NCBI GenBank assembly: GCA_018692315.1
Contig: JABHKC010000164.1
Coordinates: 1-64,000, forward strand
DNA length: 64,000 nt
Source: Bacteroidota bacterium
Lineage (GTDB): Bacteria > Bacteroidota > Bacteroidia > Bacteroidales > JABHKC01
Direction: 5' to 3'
In this document: positions 1 through 8,103 of the stretch, in pieces
Layout: each line of letters starts with the position of its first letter
How positions within the stretch are numbered: the stretch's first letter is position 1
Position numbers and translations under genes: made by a program
Notes under the pieces: model-generated
Seen by the model: only the letters and a program-made list of their open reading frames with translations
Databases searched by the model: none
Told to the model about the DNA's origin: nothing

Positions 1-92
1 GTTCAACACATAATTTTATCAGAATACATCTAAAACATAAAACATAACTAATAAAATCAAGATGCAATAAATTCTAATTTTAACAACCACCC

Positions 93-125
93 AGACCCTG
101 CGGGTTTTGAAAACCCGCAGGGTCT
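93..125. repeat. 33-bp palindrome, copy 1
   Basis: Near-perfect inverted repeat with 16-bp arms (left arm agaccctgcgggtttt) around one central base. It would fold into a strong hairpin in single-stranded DNA, as REP substrates of HUH transposases do. Confidence 0.93.
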
Positions 126-223
126 AAATCAGTTTAAAACATACTTTTATCAGAATAAATCTAAAACATAAAACATAACTAATAAAATCAAGATGCAATA
201 AATTCTAATTTTAACAACCACCC

Positions 224-256
224 AGACCCTGCGGGTTTTCAAAACCCGCAGGGTCT
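224..256. repeat. 33-bp palindrome, copy 2
   Basis: Same palindrome as at 93, differing at the central base (c instead of g). It lies exactly 131 bp further on. Confidence 0.93.
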
Positions 257-354
257 AAATCAGTTCAAAACATACTTTTATCAGAATACATCTAAAACAT
301 AAAACATAACTAATAAAATCAAGATACAATAAATTCTAATTTTAACAACCACCC

Positions 355-387
355 AGACCCTGCGGGTTTTAAAAACCCGCAGGGTCT
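355..387. repeat. 33-bp palindrome, copy 3
   Basis: Same palindrome with a central a. It ends 27 bp upstream of the RAYT start codon, so it may also act as a hairpin in that gene's leader or limit read-through into it. Confidence 0.93.
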
Positions 388-414
388 AAACTCCATATTT
401 CCTAATAAAAAATC

Positions 415-1080
415 ATGGCAAATAACAGAATTCCAATAGAAGCAGATAATTTTTATCACATATACAATCATGCAGTAGGCAAGGAAAACCTATTTGAGAA
501 CGAACAAAACTATTTATTTTTTCTGCAAAAGTTTGCCGAATATTTCAATCCTGTGGTTGAAACTTTTGCGTATTGCCTGATGCCAAATCATTTTCATTTT
601 ATAATACGTTTGAAAAAGGATAGCACATTAATCGACTTTTATACTGAAAAATATCCTAAGTTTAGCTTGAAAAATTCTTTACTATTAGCAGACCCTACGG
701 ATTTTCAAAACCCGCAGGGTCTTAAAGTCCTAACTAAGCAAAACAGTCAGCATTTTGGCAACTTTTTTAACTCATACGCAAAAGCTTTCAACGGTCAGCA
801 TAAAAGACGAGGAGCTTTATTTCTGAACGATTTTCATCGAAAAATAATTGATAATATCGAATATTTAAAAAAGTTGGTTCATTATATTCACTACAATCCT
901 GTGATTCATGGTTTTGCCGAGAATATACTTGATTGGAAATACTCCTCTTACCAAAGCTTTTTTAGCATGAAAAACACAAATATCGAAAGACAGCAAGTGA
1001 TAGATTGGTTTGAAGATATTGAAAATTTTATTAGTTTTCATAAAAAGAATATTGATGATTTTGAACCGAACTTTGATTAA
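415..1080 (+). CDS. REP-associated Y1 (HUH) transposase, RAYT-like
   Basis: A 221-residue protein of the Y1_Tnp (TnpA_REP) family, which cuts and joins single-stranded DNA at hairpins through a 5'-phosphotyrosine link. The metal-binding HUH motif is visible as MPNHFHFII near residues 56-64. The conserved segment HYIHYNPVIHGF near residues 161-172 should supply the catalytic tyrosine. WKYSSYQSF follows. Family length is normal. The start ATG sits just after the palindrome array. The gene itself contains the 33-bp palindrome in frame (residues about 93-103), and another palindrome follows its stop. The assignment rests on motifs; activity is inferred. Confidence 0.88.
   Translation: MANNRIPIEADNFYHIYNHAVGKENLFENEQNYLFFLQKFAEYFNPVVETFAYCLMPNHFHFIIRLKKDSTLIDFYTEKYPKFSLKNSLLLADPTDFQNPQGLKVLTKQNSQHFGNFFNSYAKAFNGQHKRRGALFLNDFHRKIIDNIEYLKKLVHYIHYNPVIHGFAENILDWKYSSYQSFFSMKNTNIERQQVIDWFEDIENFISFHKKNIDDFEPNFD
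690..722. repeat. 33-bp REP palindrome inside the RAYT coding sequence
   Basis: A 33-bp segment of the same length and sequence class as the upstream palindromes (agaccct...agggtct), with a few changes in the left arm. Being 33 bp, it adds exactly 11 codons and keeps the frame, encoding roughly DPTDFQNPQGL. It lies between the HUH motif and the catalytic-tyrosine region. Confidence 0.9.
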
Positions 1081-1088
1081 ATGTGCAG

Positions 1089-1133
1089 TTACTTATACCC
1101 TGCGGGTTTTAAAAATCCACAGGGTATAAGTAA
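1089..1133. repeat. REP-like palindrome after the RAYT gene
   Basis: An imperfect inverted repeat with arms of about 22 bp (ttacttataccctgcgggtt and its near complement) starts 9 bp after the transposase stop. It shares the ccctgcgggtttt core with the upstream palindromes but has two mismatches in the right arm. A second small palindrome, gggattttaaaatccc, follows at 1149-1164. The first could also serve as a transcription terminator. Confidence 0.8.
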
Positions 1134-1194
1134 TTACAAAAACATTCCGGGATTTTAAAATCCCACAAACTATAAATTTCTAATTTCCATCAGC

Positions 1195-4101
1195 ATGACA
1201 AAAAACCTAAAAAACTTCTTCGTTAAAATTATTCTTCCGAGCTTACTAACCATTTGTCTGTTTGTAGTATTGATTTTTGCGGTATTGATTCCACGCTTCG
1301 AGGAAAACAGTCTTGAGCGAAAACGCGAAATGATTCAGGAACTTACAAATTCGGCTTGGAGCATTCTGGTAGAATTAGAGAATGAAGAAAAATTGCAAAT
1401 TCTTTCTCGCAGCGAAGCTCAGCAGCGTGCAATTTCGCAAATCGAATATTTGCGCTACGGGAAGGAGGCGAAAGATTATTTTTGGATAACAGATATGTCG
1501 CCACAAATGATTATGCACCCTTTTCGCAAAGAGCTGAACGGCACAGATTTGAGCAATTATAAAGATTCGCACGGAAAAAAACTTTTTCTGTCGGCAATAG
1601 AAACAGTGCAGGAAAACGGGCATGGCTACATCGACTATATGTGGCAATGGAAAGATGACTCAAGCCGCATTGTTCCGAAACTTTCCTACGTAAAAGGTTT
1701 TGAACCATGGGGCTGGATTGTGGGTACCGGCATTTACATTGAAGATGTGAAACAGGAAATCAGCTTGCTGAAAAGTAATATTATTAAAATTTCGTTGATA
1801 ATTATTGCCGCAATTGCTTCGATTATGATTTTTATTATTCAGCAAAGTCTGAAATTAGAAAACCGGAAAGAAAAAGCAGAGATTGAATTGCTCGAATCGC
1901 GAGAAAAATATCGGAAACTTGTAGAGGCAACCACCGAAGGAGCTTTAATGGTTTTCAACGAAAAAATATTTTATTCGAACGAAAAAATATGCAGTCTTCT
2001 GGATTACACTGAAAAAGAATTGGGCAAACTGAATGTTTTTGAAATTTTTCCTGAATCTCAACTTGCTTCCGAAAAAGTCGATAAATTGAAATTAGCATTA
2101 GAGGGAAAAATTTCGGCAATAGATTTTGAAATACAACTGAAAAATAAAAGTGGAAAACTAATTGATGTTGTGATTCATACTTCGGAAATTTTTCTGGCCG
2201 GAAAGCATGGATTGATTATTACAACTAAAGACATTAGCAAAAACAAAATTATTGAAGGAGAGCTCGACGAAAGTAAAGAGAAATATAAAAATCTGACTGA
2301 TAATTTAAATATTGGAGTTTTCAGAACAACTATCGGGAAAAATGGAAAATTTATTGAAGCAAATCCGGCAGCAGTTAAAATCTTGGGTTTCAGAAATAAG
2401 GACGAACTTTTTAATGTAAATATCCCATATTTTTTTGGAGATACCGATGAAAGAAGAAACTTTACAAAACGGATTTTCAGCAAAGGTTTTGTCAAAAATG
2501 AGGTTCTTCACATAAAGCAAAAAAGTGGCGAAGAATCAATAGTTTCGGTGTCTGCGGTTTTAGTAAATGACAAAATTCTTAATACAACATTTTTCGACGG
2601 AATTGTTGAGGATATAAGCGAAAGTAAAAGGATAGAAAAAGAAAAGGAAAATCTGATTGACAGCTTGCAAAGTTCGCAACTGTTTCTTAATCAGCCAATA
2701 AAAAGTCTGATTCGGAATGTTGTAAAATGCAATATGTACACGCCGGTGTGTAAAGTTGCCGAGATTATGACTAAAAAGAATACTTCTTCTATTATTATAA
2801 CAACAGAAAAAGGCGACAATGTTGGAATAATAACTGACCATGATTTGCGGGAACGTGTATTGGCTGAAAACTTCGATCCTGATTTGCCGGTCTATAAAGT
2901 TATGACCTCGCCATTGATTTGGATTGGAAGCAATAAATTATTGTTTGAAGCAGCATTTCTGATGAAAGAAAAAAAACTTCGATATCTGGCAGTGAAAGAC
3001 CAAAACAAAGAAGTAGTGAGCATTTTAAGTCAGGACGAGTTGCTCAACATTCAAAGAAATTCATCATCATTTCTCCTTCAGGAAATAAAATCTTCTCTAG
3101 CTACAGAAGATTTGAAGAACAATTACCACAGGTTGACAAATATGCTTAAATCCTTGATTAGTACAGGAATTAGCATGAAACATGTGCTTAGGGTAAATGC
3201 TGCCGTTTCCGACCAAATTTTGATCAGGCTCATTGAAATTGCTATTGAAGAAATCGGTAAACCACCCGTCAAATTTTCTTTTATTGCACTTGGAAGCGAG
3301 GGGCGCGAAGAGCAAACTCTTGCCACCGACCAAGACAATGCAATAATCTATGAAGACCCAAAACCTGAAACTCAACAAGTTTGCGAAGAATATTTTTTGA
3401 AAATGGGCGAAAAAGTTTGCAATGCTTTAGACGAGATAGGTTACAAATTTTGTCAGGGAGAAATTATGGCAAAAAACAAAAAATGGTGCCAGCCAATTTC
3501 TGTATGGAAAAAATATTTCCAGAAATGGATTATTGAGGCAAATGCACCGGATCTGCTGCAAATGAGTATATTTTTCGATTTTAGGTCGGTTTACGGAAAT
3601 GCTGTTTATACCGATCAACTACGAGAACACATAAATGCAATTTTACTAAATAGGAAAGAATTTTTTCCGTATATGGCTCAAAATGTCATTCAATTTAAAA
3701 TGCCGCTCAACTTTTTTGGCAATATTGTGGTAGGCACCGAAGCCGAACACCCAGAAAGTTTTGATATTAAGGAGGCAATGAGTTCGCTTGTTGGTTTTGT
3801 AAGAACTTACTCTTTGCAACATAAAATTCCTGAAACCAACACTTTGAATCGATTCGACAAATTGTTGGAAAAGCAGGTTCTGAACCAAAAAAGTTACGAC
3901 GATATTGTTCAGACATACTTATTCCTTTTGCAAATGAGGTTCAAACACCAGGTTTCTCTTATTGAGCAAGGAAAAGAACCAAACAATTTTATAAATCCAA
4001 AAAAACTTTCGAACATTGACGTGAGTATGTTGAAAAAGGTTTTTGCACAGATTAGCCTTTTTCAGACTAAATTAAAAATGGATTATTTTGGAACTGCTTA
4101 G
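1195..4101 (+). CDS. Cache-PAS-PAS-CBS-DUF294 nucleotidyltransferase-like sensor
   Basis: A 968-residue membrane sensor. Residues about 10-33 are a first membrane segment, 35-190 an extracytoplasmic single Cache domain (DYFWITDMSPQMIMHP), and 192-213 a second segment. Two PAS domains follow (about 235-355 and 360-480). Next come a CBS pair (about 505-625; AEIMTKKNTSSIII, GIITDHDLRERV), then a GlnD/GlnE-type nucleotidyltransferase domain with the signature GSEGREEQTLATDQD near residue 700, and a DUF294 C-terminal domain. DUF294 proteins usually pair CBS with a cyclic-nucleotide domain; here Cache-PAS takes its place. The substrate is unknown. The stop TAG overlaps the end of a MITE-like repeat. 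Confidence 0.85.
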   Translation: MTKNLKNFFVKIILPSLLTICLFVVLIFAVLIPRFEENSLERKREMIQELTNSAWSILVELENEEKLQILSRSEAQQRAISQIEYLRYGKEAKDYFWITDMSPQMIMHPFRKELNGTDLSNYKDSHGKKLFLSAIETVQENGHGYIDYMWQWKDDSSRIVPKLSYVKGFEPWGWIVGTGIYIEDVKQEISLLKSNIIKISLIIIAAIASIMIFIIQQSLKLENRKEKAEIELLESREKYRKLVEATTEGALMVFNEKIFYSNEKICSLLDYTEKELGKLNVFEIFPESQLASEKVDKLKLALEGKISAIDFEIQLKNKSGKLIDVVIHTSEIFLAGKHGLIITTKDISKNKIIEGELDESKEKYKNLTDNLNIGVFRTTIGKNGKFIEANPAAVKILGFRNKDELFNVNIPYFFGDTDERRNFTKRIFSKGFVKNEVLHIKQKSGEESIVSVSAVLVNDKILNTTFFDGIVEDISESKRIEKEKENLIDSLQSSQLFLNQPIKSLIRNVVKCNMYTPVCKVAEIMTKKNTSSIIITTEKGDNVGIITDHDLRERVLAENFDPDLPVYKVMTSPLIWIGSNKLLFEAAFLMKEKKLRYLAVKDQNKEVVSILSQDELLNIQRNSSSFLLQEIKSSLATEDLKNNYHRLTNMLKSLISTGISMKHVLRVNAAVSDQILIRLIEIAIEEIGKPPVKFSFIALGSEGREEQTLATDQDNAIIYEDPKPETQQVCEEYFLKMGEKVCNALDEIGYKFCQGEIMAKNKKWCQPISVWKKYFQKWIIEANAPDLLQMSIFFDFRSVYGNAVYTDQLREHINAILLNRKEFFPYMAQNVIQFKMPLNFFGNIVVGTEAEHPESFDIKEAMSSLVGFVRTYSLQHKIPETNTLNRFDKLLEKQVLNQKSYDDIVQTYLFLLQMRFKHQVSLIEQGKEPNNFINPKKLSNIDVSMLKKVFAQISLFQTKLKMDYFGTA

Positions 4102-4280
4102 GGATTGTAAATAAATAAAGTATCCATCTGTACTTGTTCTTTTGTCCATTTTCTTCGTCGTAAAAGCATTAAATAAACTGTGGCTATTCGCAACTTTTAC
4201 ACCTTAAAAATAAACAAAATATCTTCGTACATTTTGAATACTTTATTTTCCCGATAACTATCGGGATTACAAGCCCTTAG
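4098..4280. mobile_element. MITE-like non-coding element with nested palindrome
   Basis: A non-coding block of about 183 bp with imperfect terminal inverted repeats. The left end is ttagggattgtaa and the right end, read backwards, is taagggcttgtaa; both sides also have ataaagtat further in. A perfect palindrome (tcccgataactatcggga, 4249-4266) is nested in the right arm. The left end overlaps the TAG stop of the preceding gene. It shares short motifs with the repeats at 41469 and 52360. The rest of the gap to 4454 is plain AT-rich DNA in which I see nothing else. Confidence 0.6.
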
Positions 4281-4454
4281 ATTGTTTTTATTCTCTGGTT
4301 AACAATATTCTAATTGTCAATAATATCAGGTATGAAAAATTAAATGATAAGGAATTAAAATCTTTATTTTTTGCATTTGTAATAAATATCTATTTTTTAG
4401 TAATTTTAGATTTTTGAACTTTAAATAAAAAAAATAGTTTTCTACGAATAAATT

Positions 4455-5291
4455 ATGAGTGAAGCGCTTGAAAATAAGGCAATAAAAATTGATGTAAAAA
4501 AAGCATTTAAGGACAAAAATCCGGGTTTATATAAAATATTGCCAAAATTTATTTTTTCAATTCTAAGCCGAATTATTCATCAAGACGAAATGAATAGGAT
4601 TTTTGAAAAGTGCAAAAATTATAAGAATATTGATTTCATAGATGGTTTTTTAAGTGAGATGAATATCAAATATGAAATAGAAGGCTATGAAAAAATTCCT
4701 ATAGACGGAAGATATATTTTTATTTCAAATCACCCGATTGGTGGAATTGAAGGCATAATTTTACTAACTGTAATAGCGAAAAAATTCAACAAAAAAGTGA
4801 AATCCGTTGCTAATGATATACTTCTGAACCTTCAAAACCTGAAAGATGTTTTTATACCAGTAAATAAACATGGACAACAAACTCGGGATTATATAAGATT
4901 ATTGAATGAGGTTTATTCCTCCGATATCAATATTACAATTTTTCCGGCAGGTTTGGTATCTCGCAAAATAAATGGTGAAATTAAAGATCTTGAATGGAAG
5001 AAAAGTTTTGTTGCTCAGGCAATTAAATATAAACGCGATATTGTGCCAATTTATATTGAAGGAGGAAATTCAAATCTCTTCTATAATTTTGCATTGATAA
5101 GGAAAAAACTTGGAATAAAAACGAATTTGGAAATGTTTCTGCTTCCGCACGAATCTTATAATCAAAAAGGAAAAACAATTAAGCTAATATTTGGAGAAAA
5201 AATTCCATATCAATATTTCGATAAAAGCAACAGCCACAAAGAGTGGGCAGCTATAATGAGAGAGCATATTTATACATTAAAAATAGAATAA
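4455..5291 (+). CDS. glsA: Lysophospholipid-type acyltransferase, GlsA/OlsA-like
   Basis: A 278-residue member of the PlsC/LPLAT acyltransferase superfamily. The catalytic box is degenerate: FISNHPIGGIEG replaces the usual H-x4-D, as seen in the OlsA/hemolysin-like branch. A later block, TIFPAGLVSRK, matches the substrate-binding P-x-G motif. It is followed 74 bp downstream by an OlsB/GlsB-type GNAT acyltransferase. In Bacteroides the GlsB/GlsA pair makes glycine lipids: GlsB N-acylates glycine, then GlsA O-acylates the product. The pairing supports that role here, and the symbol is assigned by family and context. It could instead act on another amino acid such as ornithine or serine. Confidence 0.7.
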   Translation: MSEALENKAIKIDVKKAFKDKNPGLYKILPKFIFSILSRIIHQDEMNRIFEKCKNYKNIDFIDGFLSEMNIKYEIEGYEKIPIDGRYIFISNHPIGGIEGIILLTVIAKKFNKKVKSVANDILLNLQNLKDVFIPVNKHGQQTRDYIRLLNEVYSSDINITIFPAGLVSRKINGEIKDLEWKKSFVAQAIKYKRDIVPIYIEGGNSNLFYNFALIRKKLGIKTNLEMFLLPHESYNQKGKTIKLIFGEKIPYQYFDKSNSHKEWAAIMREHIYTLKIE

Positions 5292-5365
5292 CTTGTGTTT
5301 GGAAAATATTTATTCAATAAAAATGGAAATACAAATTCGCTTATAAAAGTAAAATAGACAGCAAT

Positions 5366-6295
5366 ATGAAACCAATAATAGCTCCTTTAGACAAGGAAAT
5401 TCTTGAGAAGGAACTCACTTCTGACAAATTTATCAGGCAATCCAATAATGCATCGAATGAAATTTATTCAATAAATCATCATAATTCTCCGAACTTAATG
5501 CGAGAAATTGGTCGTTTAAGAGAATTAACTTTTAGGGAAGCTGGCGGAGGTACCGGAAAAGAGATAGATATAGACAAATTTGATACTGCCGATGAACCCT
5601 ATCAGCAACTAATTGTTTGGGATCCCTCCGAAAAAGAAATTTTAGGTGGATACAGATATATTTTGTGTAACAAAATAATTTCATCGGAAGCATCGGAGAC
5701 TAAACTTGCAACCTCAGGATTATTTAATTTTTCTGAGAAATTTAAAAAAGAGTATTTACCTCACACTATTGAGTTAGGACGTTCGTTCGTACAGCCAAAA
5801 TATCAATCGAGCCGTGCCGGCAGAAAGGCTCTTTTTGCCTTAGATAATTTGTGGGATGGTTTGGGAGCTTTGGTTGTAGATTATCCGGAAATAAAATATT
5901 TTTTTGGGAAAGTAACAATGTACACATCATATAATATTGAGGCTCGAAACCGAATTTTGTATTTTCTAAACAGATTTTTTCCCGATAAAGAAAATTTATT
6001 GAAACCAATTACCGCATTAGAAACCAATATTGATAAGGAATTTTTAGACAATGTTTTTATTGGAAAAGATTATGCCGAGAATTATAAAATATTAGGAAAA
6101 GAAGTCAGAAAATTCAATGAAAATATTCCACCACTTGTCAATACCTATATGAATCTGACCGAAACTATGAACGTTTTTGGCACAGCCATGAACAGAAATT
6201 TTGGAGAAGTTGAAGAAACAGGGATTCTTATCACTATTTCAGATATTTTTCCTAAGAAAAAAGAAAGGCATATTAATTCTTATATCAAAAAATAG
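5366..6295 (+). CDS. glsB: GNAT N-acyltransferase, GlsB/OlsB-like
   Basis: A 309-residue protein of the OlsB/hemolysin-type GNAT family. The typical block RLRELTFREAGGGTGKEID lies near residues 50-68, then IVWDPSEKEILGGYRY and ELGRSFVQPKYQ follow. Family members transfer the 3-hydroxyacyl chain from acyl-ACP to an amino acid's amino group, the first step of glycine- or ornithine-lipid synthesis. It lies just after a GlsA-like acyltransferase on the same strand, probably in one transcript. The C-terminal third is less recognisable. The amino-acid substrate cannot be read from the sequence; glycine is the expectation for this phylum. Confidence 0.7.
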   Translation: MKPIIAPLDKEILEKELTSDKFIRQSNNASNEIYSINHHNSPNLMREIGRLRELTFREAGGGTGKEIDIDKFDTADEPYQQLIVWDPSEKEILGGYRYILCNKIISSEASETKLATSGLFNFSEKFKKEYLPHTIELGRSFVQPKYQSSRAGRKALFALDNLWDGLGALVVDYPEIKYFFGKVTMYTSYNIEARNRILYFLNRFFPDKENLLKPITALETNIDKEFLDNVFIGKDYAENYKILGKEVRKFNENIPPLVNTYMNLTETMNVFGTAMNRNFGEVEETGILITISDIFPKKKERHINSYIKK

Positions 6296-6352
6296 CAGAC
6301 TTTTTCTGTAAAATATTTTCAAAACTCATATAGTGACTTTTATGAAAAGCAT

Positions 6353-6931
6353 TTAAAACATCCTTAGTTCTTCGTACAATCTCTGAATTGGCAAGCCCAT
6401 TACATTGAAATATGAGCCTTCAATTTTTTCAATACCAATATATCCAATCCATTCCTGAATCCCATATGCTCCAGCTTTGTCGTATGGTTTATATTTTTCG
6501 ATGTAGAAAGAAATTTCGCTCTGGCTCAAATCTTTGAAAAATACATTTGTTTTTGCAAGAAAACTTTCTCTTTTATTTCTGGTACTAATACAAACTCCTG
6601 TGAGAACTGTATGCATTTTTCCGGATAGTTTACTGAGAATATTTATTGCATCGGTTTTGTCTTTTGGTTTCCCAATTATTTCATTTTCAAGACAAACGAT
6701 TGTATCTGCAGTTATTAATAAGTAATTTCCGTCTAAATCGGTTTCATGATTTTTTGCTTTTAACTCTGCTAAAAATAATGCAATATCTTCATTTTTTAAT
6801 GTTGAAGGATAGTTTTCTTCAATTGCTTTGTTAACGATTTTAAAATTGAAACCAAGTTCGCGAAGAAGATTTTGTCTTCTCGGAGATTGAGATGCAAGAA
6901 TTATTTCAAATTTACTTAAATTCTCTAACAT
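6353..6931 (-). CDS. maf: Maf-family nucleoside triphosphate pyrophosphatase
   Basis: A 192-residue Maf/YhdE protein that hydrolyses non-canonical or pyrimidine nucleoside triphosphates to monophosphates as a housekeeping function in the cytoplasm. The start motif ILASQSPRRQNLLRELG is the classic S-x-S-P-R-R signature. LLITADTIVCLENEIIGKP and KAGAYGIQEWIG are the other family blocks. Length is normal. It lies 63 bp downstream of the prenyltransferase gene on the same strand and may share its transcript. Confidence 0.92.
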   Translation of the reverse strand: MLENLSKFEIILASQSPRRQNLLRELGFNFKIVNKAIEENYPSTLKNEDIALFLAELKAKNHETDLDGNYLLITADTIVCLENEIIGKPKDKTDAINILSKLSGKMHTVLTGVCISTRNKRESFLAKTNVFFKDLSQSEISFYIEKYKPYDKAGAYGIQEWIGYIGIEKIEGSYFNVMGLPIQRLYEELRMF

Positions 6932-6994
6932 AAGATATTCAGATTTTAATGAAAAAGAAACATTGTATATAAATTGCGGAGTTCTTCAATGAAA

Positions 6995-7969
6995 TTAAAA
7001 TTTATCGAAAAAGCTATGAAAAATGTCTGGAGCAATTAGATAATTTGCAACAATTGAATAGAAAATTCCGGTTGTCATTATTATTTTTAATAATATTATT
7101 GATAAATTATAATCTTCTTGACTCTTACTAACAATTATTTTGTAAATAAGTAAAAGAAAAGGTAACAGAAAAGCAATTATATAGTACCAAATTGTAATTA
7201 TATCGCTCAAATGCTGTGTCATAACATATGCTACTATCCCACAAGTGATAAAACTTAAGGAAATCACAATAAATTTTGAATTTACAATTCCTAAAACTGT
7301 CGGAATTGAATTCCGCCCATATTCAGAATCGCCTTCGAAATCTTGCATATCTTTTATTATTTCAAAAATCAGAGTTAACATAAAAGCAATAAACGAAAAT
7401 CCAGCAATCCAAAGTAGAATATTATTGAAATTTGCATTGTATTCTATCAGAATTTGCTTGTAAGCCAAGTACAGGATTGGAATCTCGTAAAATGCTACAA
7501 GCATAGGAATCATTGCCACTAGCAATGCGACTATAAAGTTTCCTATGAATAATTGGCGTTTGAAAACGGTAGAATAAAACCATAATATTCCCGGAATAAA
7601 CAAATAGACAAACCCAAGTTTATAAATCCCAATTTTATAGGCTACAAAAAAACCGAGGACAATTGCAAAAATATTGAAAAACATATGTAGAAACATAGCC
7701 ACTCTTCTGTCAATTTTTCTGCCAATTAAAACCTTTTTTGGACGGTTAAATGTATCGGTTTTTCTGTCGAAATAATCGTTAATTATATAGCCTGCTGCTG
7801 CAAAAAATATTGTTGAAAGTACAAGGAGAAAAAAGTGAAAATCACTTATTTGAAGCTCATAATTATTTATTCTCAAAATTGGATAAATAATACTCCATCG
7901 CATCAGATATTGAACAAGAGCAATTATAAATAAATTGTGAATTCTAACTAATCTCAAATAATTAAGCAT
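6995..7969 (-). CDS. UbiA-type prenyltransferase (GGGP geranylgeranyltransferase-like)
   Basis: A 324-residue integral membrane protein with about eight hydrophobic segments. Both aspartate-rich motifs of the UbiA family are present: NDYFDRKTDTFNRPKK near residue 61, which binds prenyl diphosphate through magnesium, and DMQDFEGDSEYGRNSIPTVL near residue 208. Bacteroidota proteins of this type are commonly annotated as geranylgeranylglycerol-phosphate geranylgeranyltransferase-like, but the acceptor here is not known. Neighbouring Maf is a frequent partner in this phylum. Confidence 0.82.
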   Translation of the reverse strand: MLNYLRLVRIHNLFIIALVQYLMRWSIIYPILRINNYELQISDFHFFLLVLSTIFFAAAGYIINDYFDRKTDTFNRPKKVLIGRKIDRRVAMFLHMFFNIFAIVLGFFVAYKIGIYKLGFVYLFIPGILWFYSTVFKRQLFIGNFIVALLVAMIPMLVAFYEIPILYLAYKQILIEYNANFNNILLWIAGFSFIAFMLTLIFEIIKDMQDFEGDSEYGRNSIPTVLGIVNSKFIVISLSFITCGIVAYVMTQHLSDIITIWYYIIAFLLPFLLLIYKIIVSKSQEDYNLSIILLKIIMTTGIFYSIVANYLIAPDIFHSFFDKF

Positions 7970-8050
7970 TATTTCTTTTATAAATTTAGTTCTAAAATAA
8001 GACTACAAATTTCCATTGGCAATATTAATAATCTATGTTAATATTTACAA

Positions 8051-8082
8051 CTTGAAAATTCATTCATTTTATTGTAATTTTG
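8051..8082 (+). promoter_or_regulatory. Bacteroidota-type promoter for the CotH-like gene
   Basis: A -7 box TAATTTTG (8075-8082) matches TAnnTTTG, with cttg about 20 bases upstream in the -33 position. Transcription would begin near 8089. That excludes the upstream TTG at 8080 as the start codon and supports the ATG at 8104. Confidence 0.65.
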
Positions 8083-8103
8083 AATGATTTTAAAATTCAA
8101 AAA

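Larger units (their letters stand above)
1..387. repeat. Three tandem 131-bp repeats with REP-like palindromes
   Basis: Three copies of a 131-bp unit stand head to tail. The spacing is read from the palindrome starts at 93, 224 and 355. Each unit has an AT-rich arm followed by a 33-bp palindrome. The copies are almost identical, differing only at scattered single bases such as the centre of the palindrome and 'gatgc' against 'gatac'. The first unit may begin outside the window. The array ends 27 bp before the ATG of a Y1-type transposase gene, the usual arrangement of REP/BIME arrays and their RAYT gene. No gene lies in this stretch. Confidence 0.95.

Noticed and set aside
1..387. CRISPR array
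   Set aside because: The units are 131-bp near-identical tandem repeats, without unique spacers and without cas genes nearby.
8080..8103. Upstream TTG start for the CotH-like protein
   Set aside because: The TTG lies inside the promoter -7 box, and the signal peptide begins properly at the ATG at 8104.
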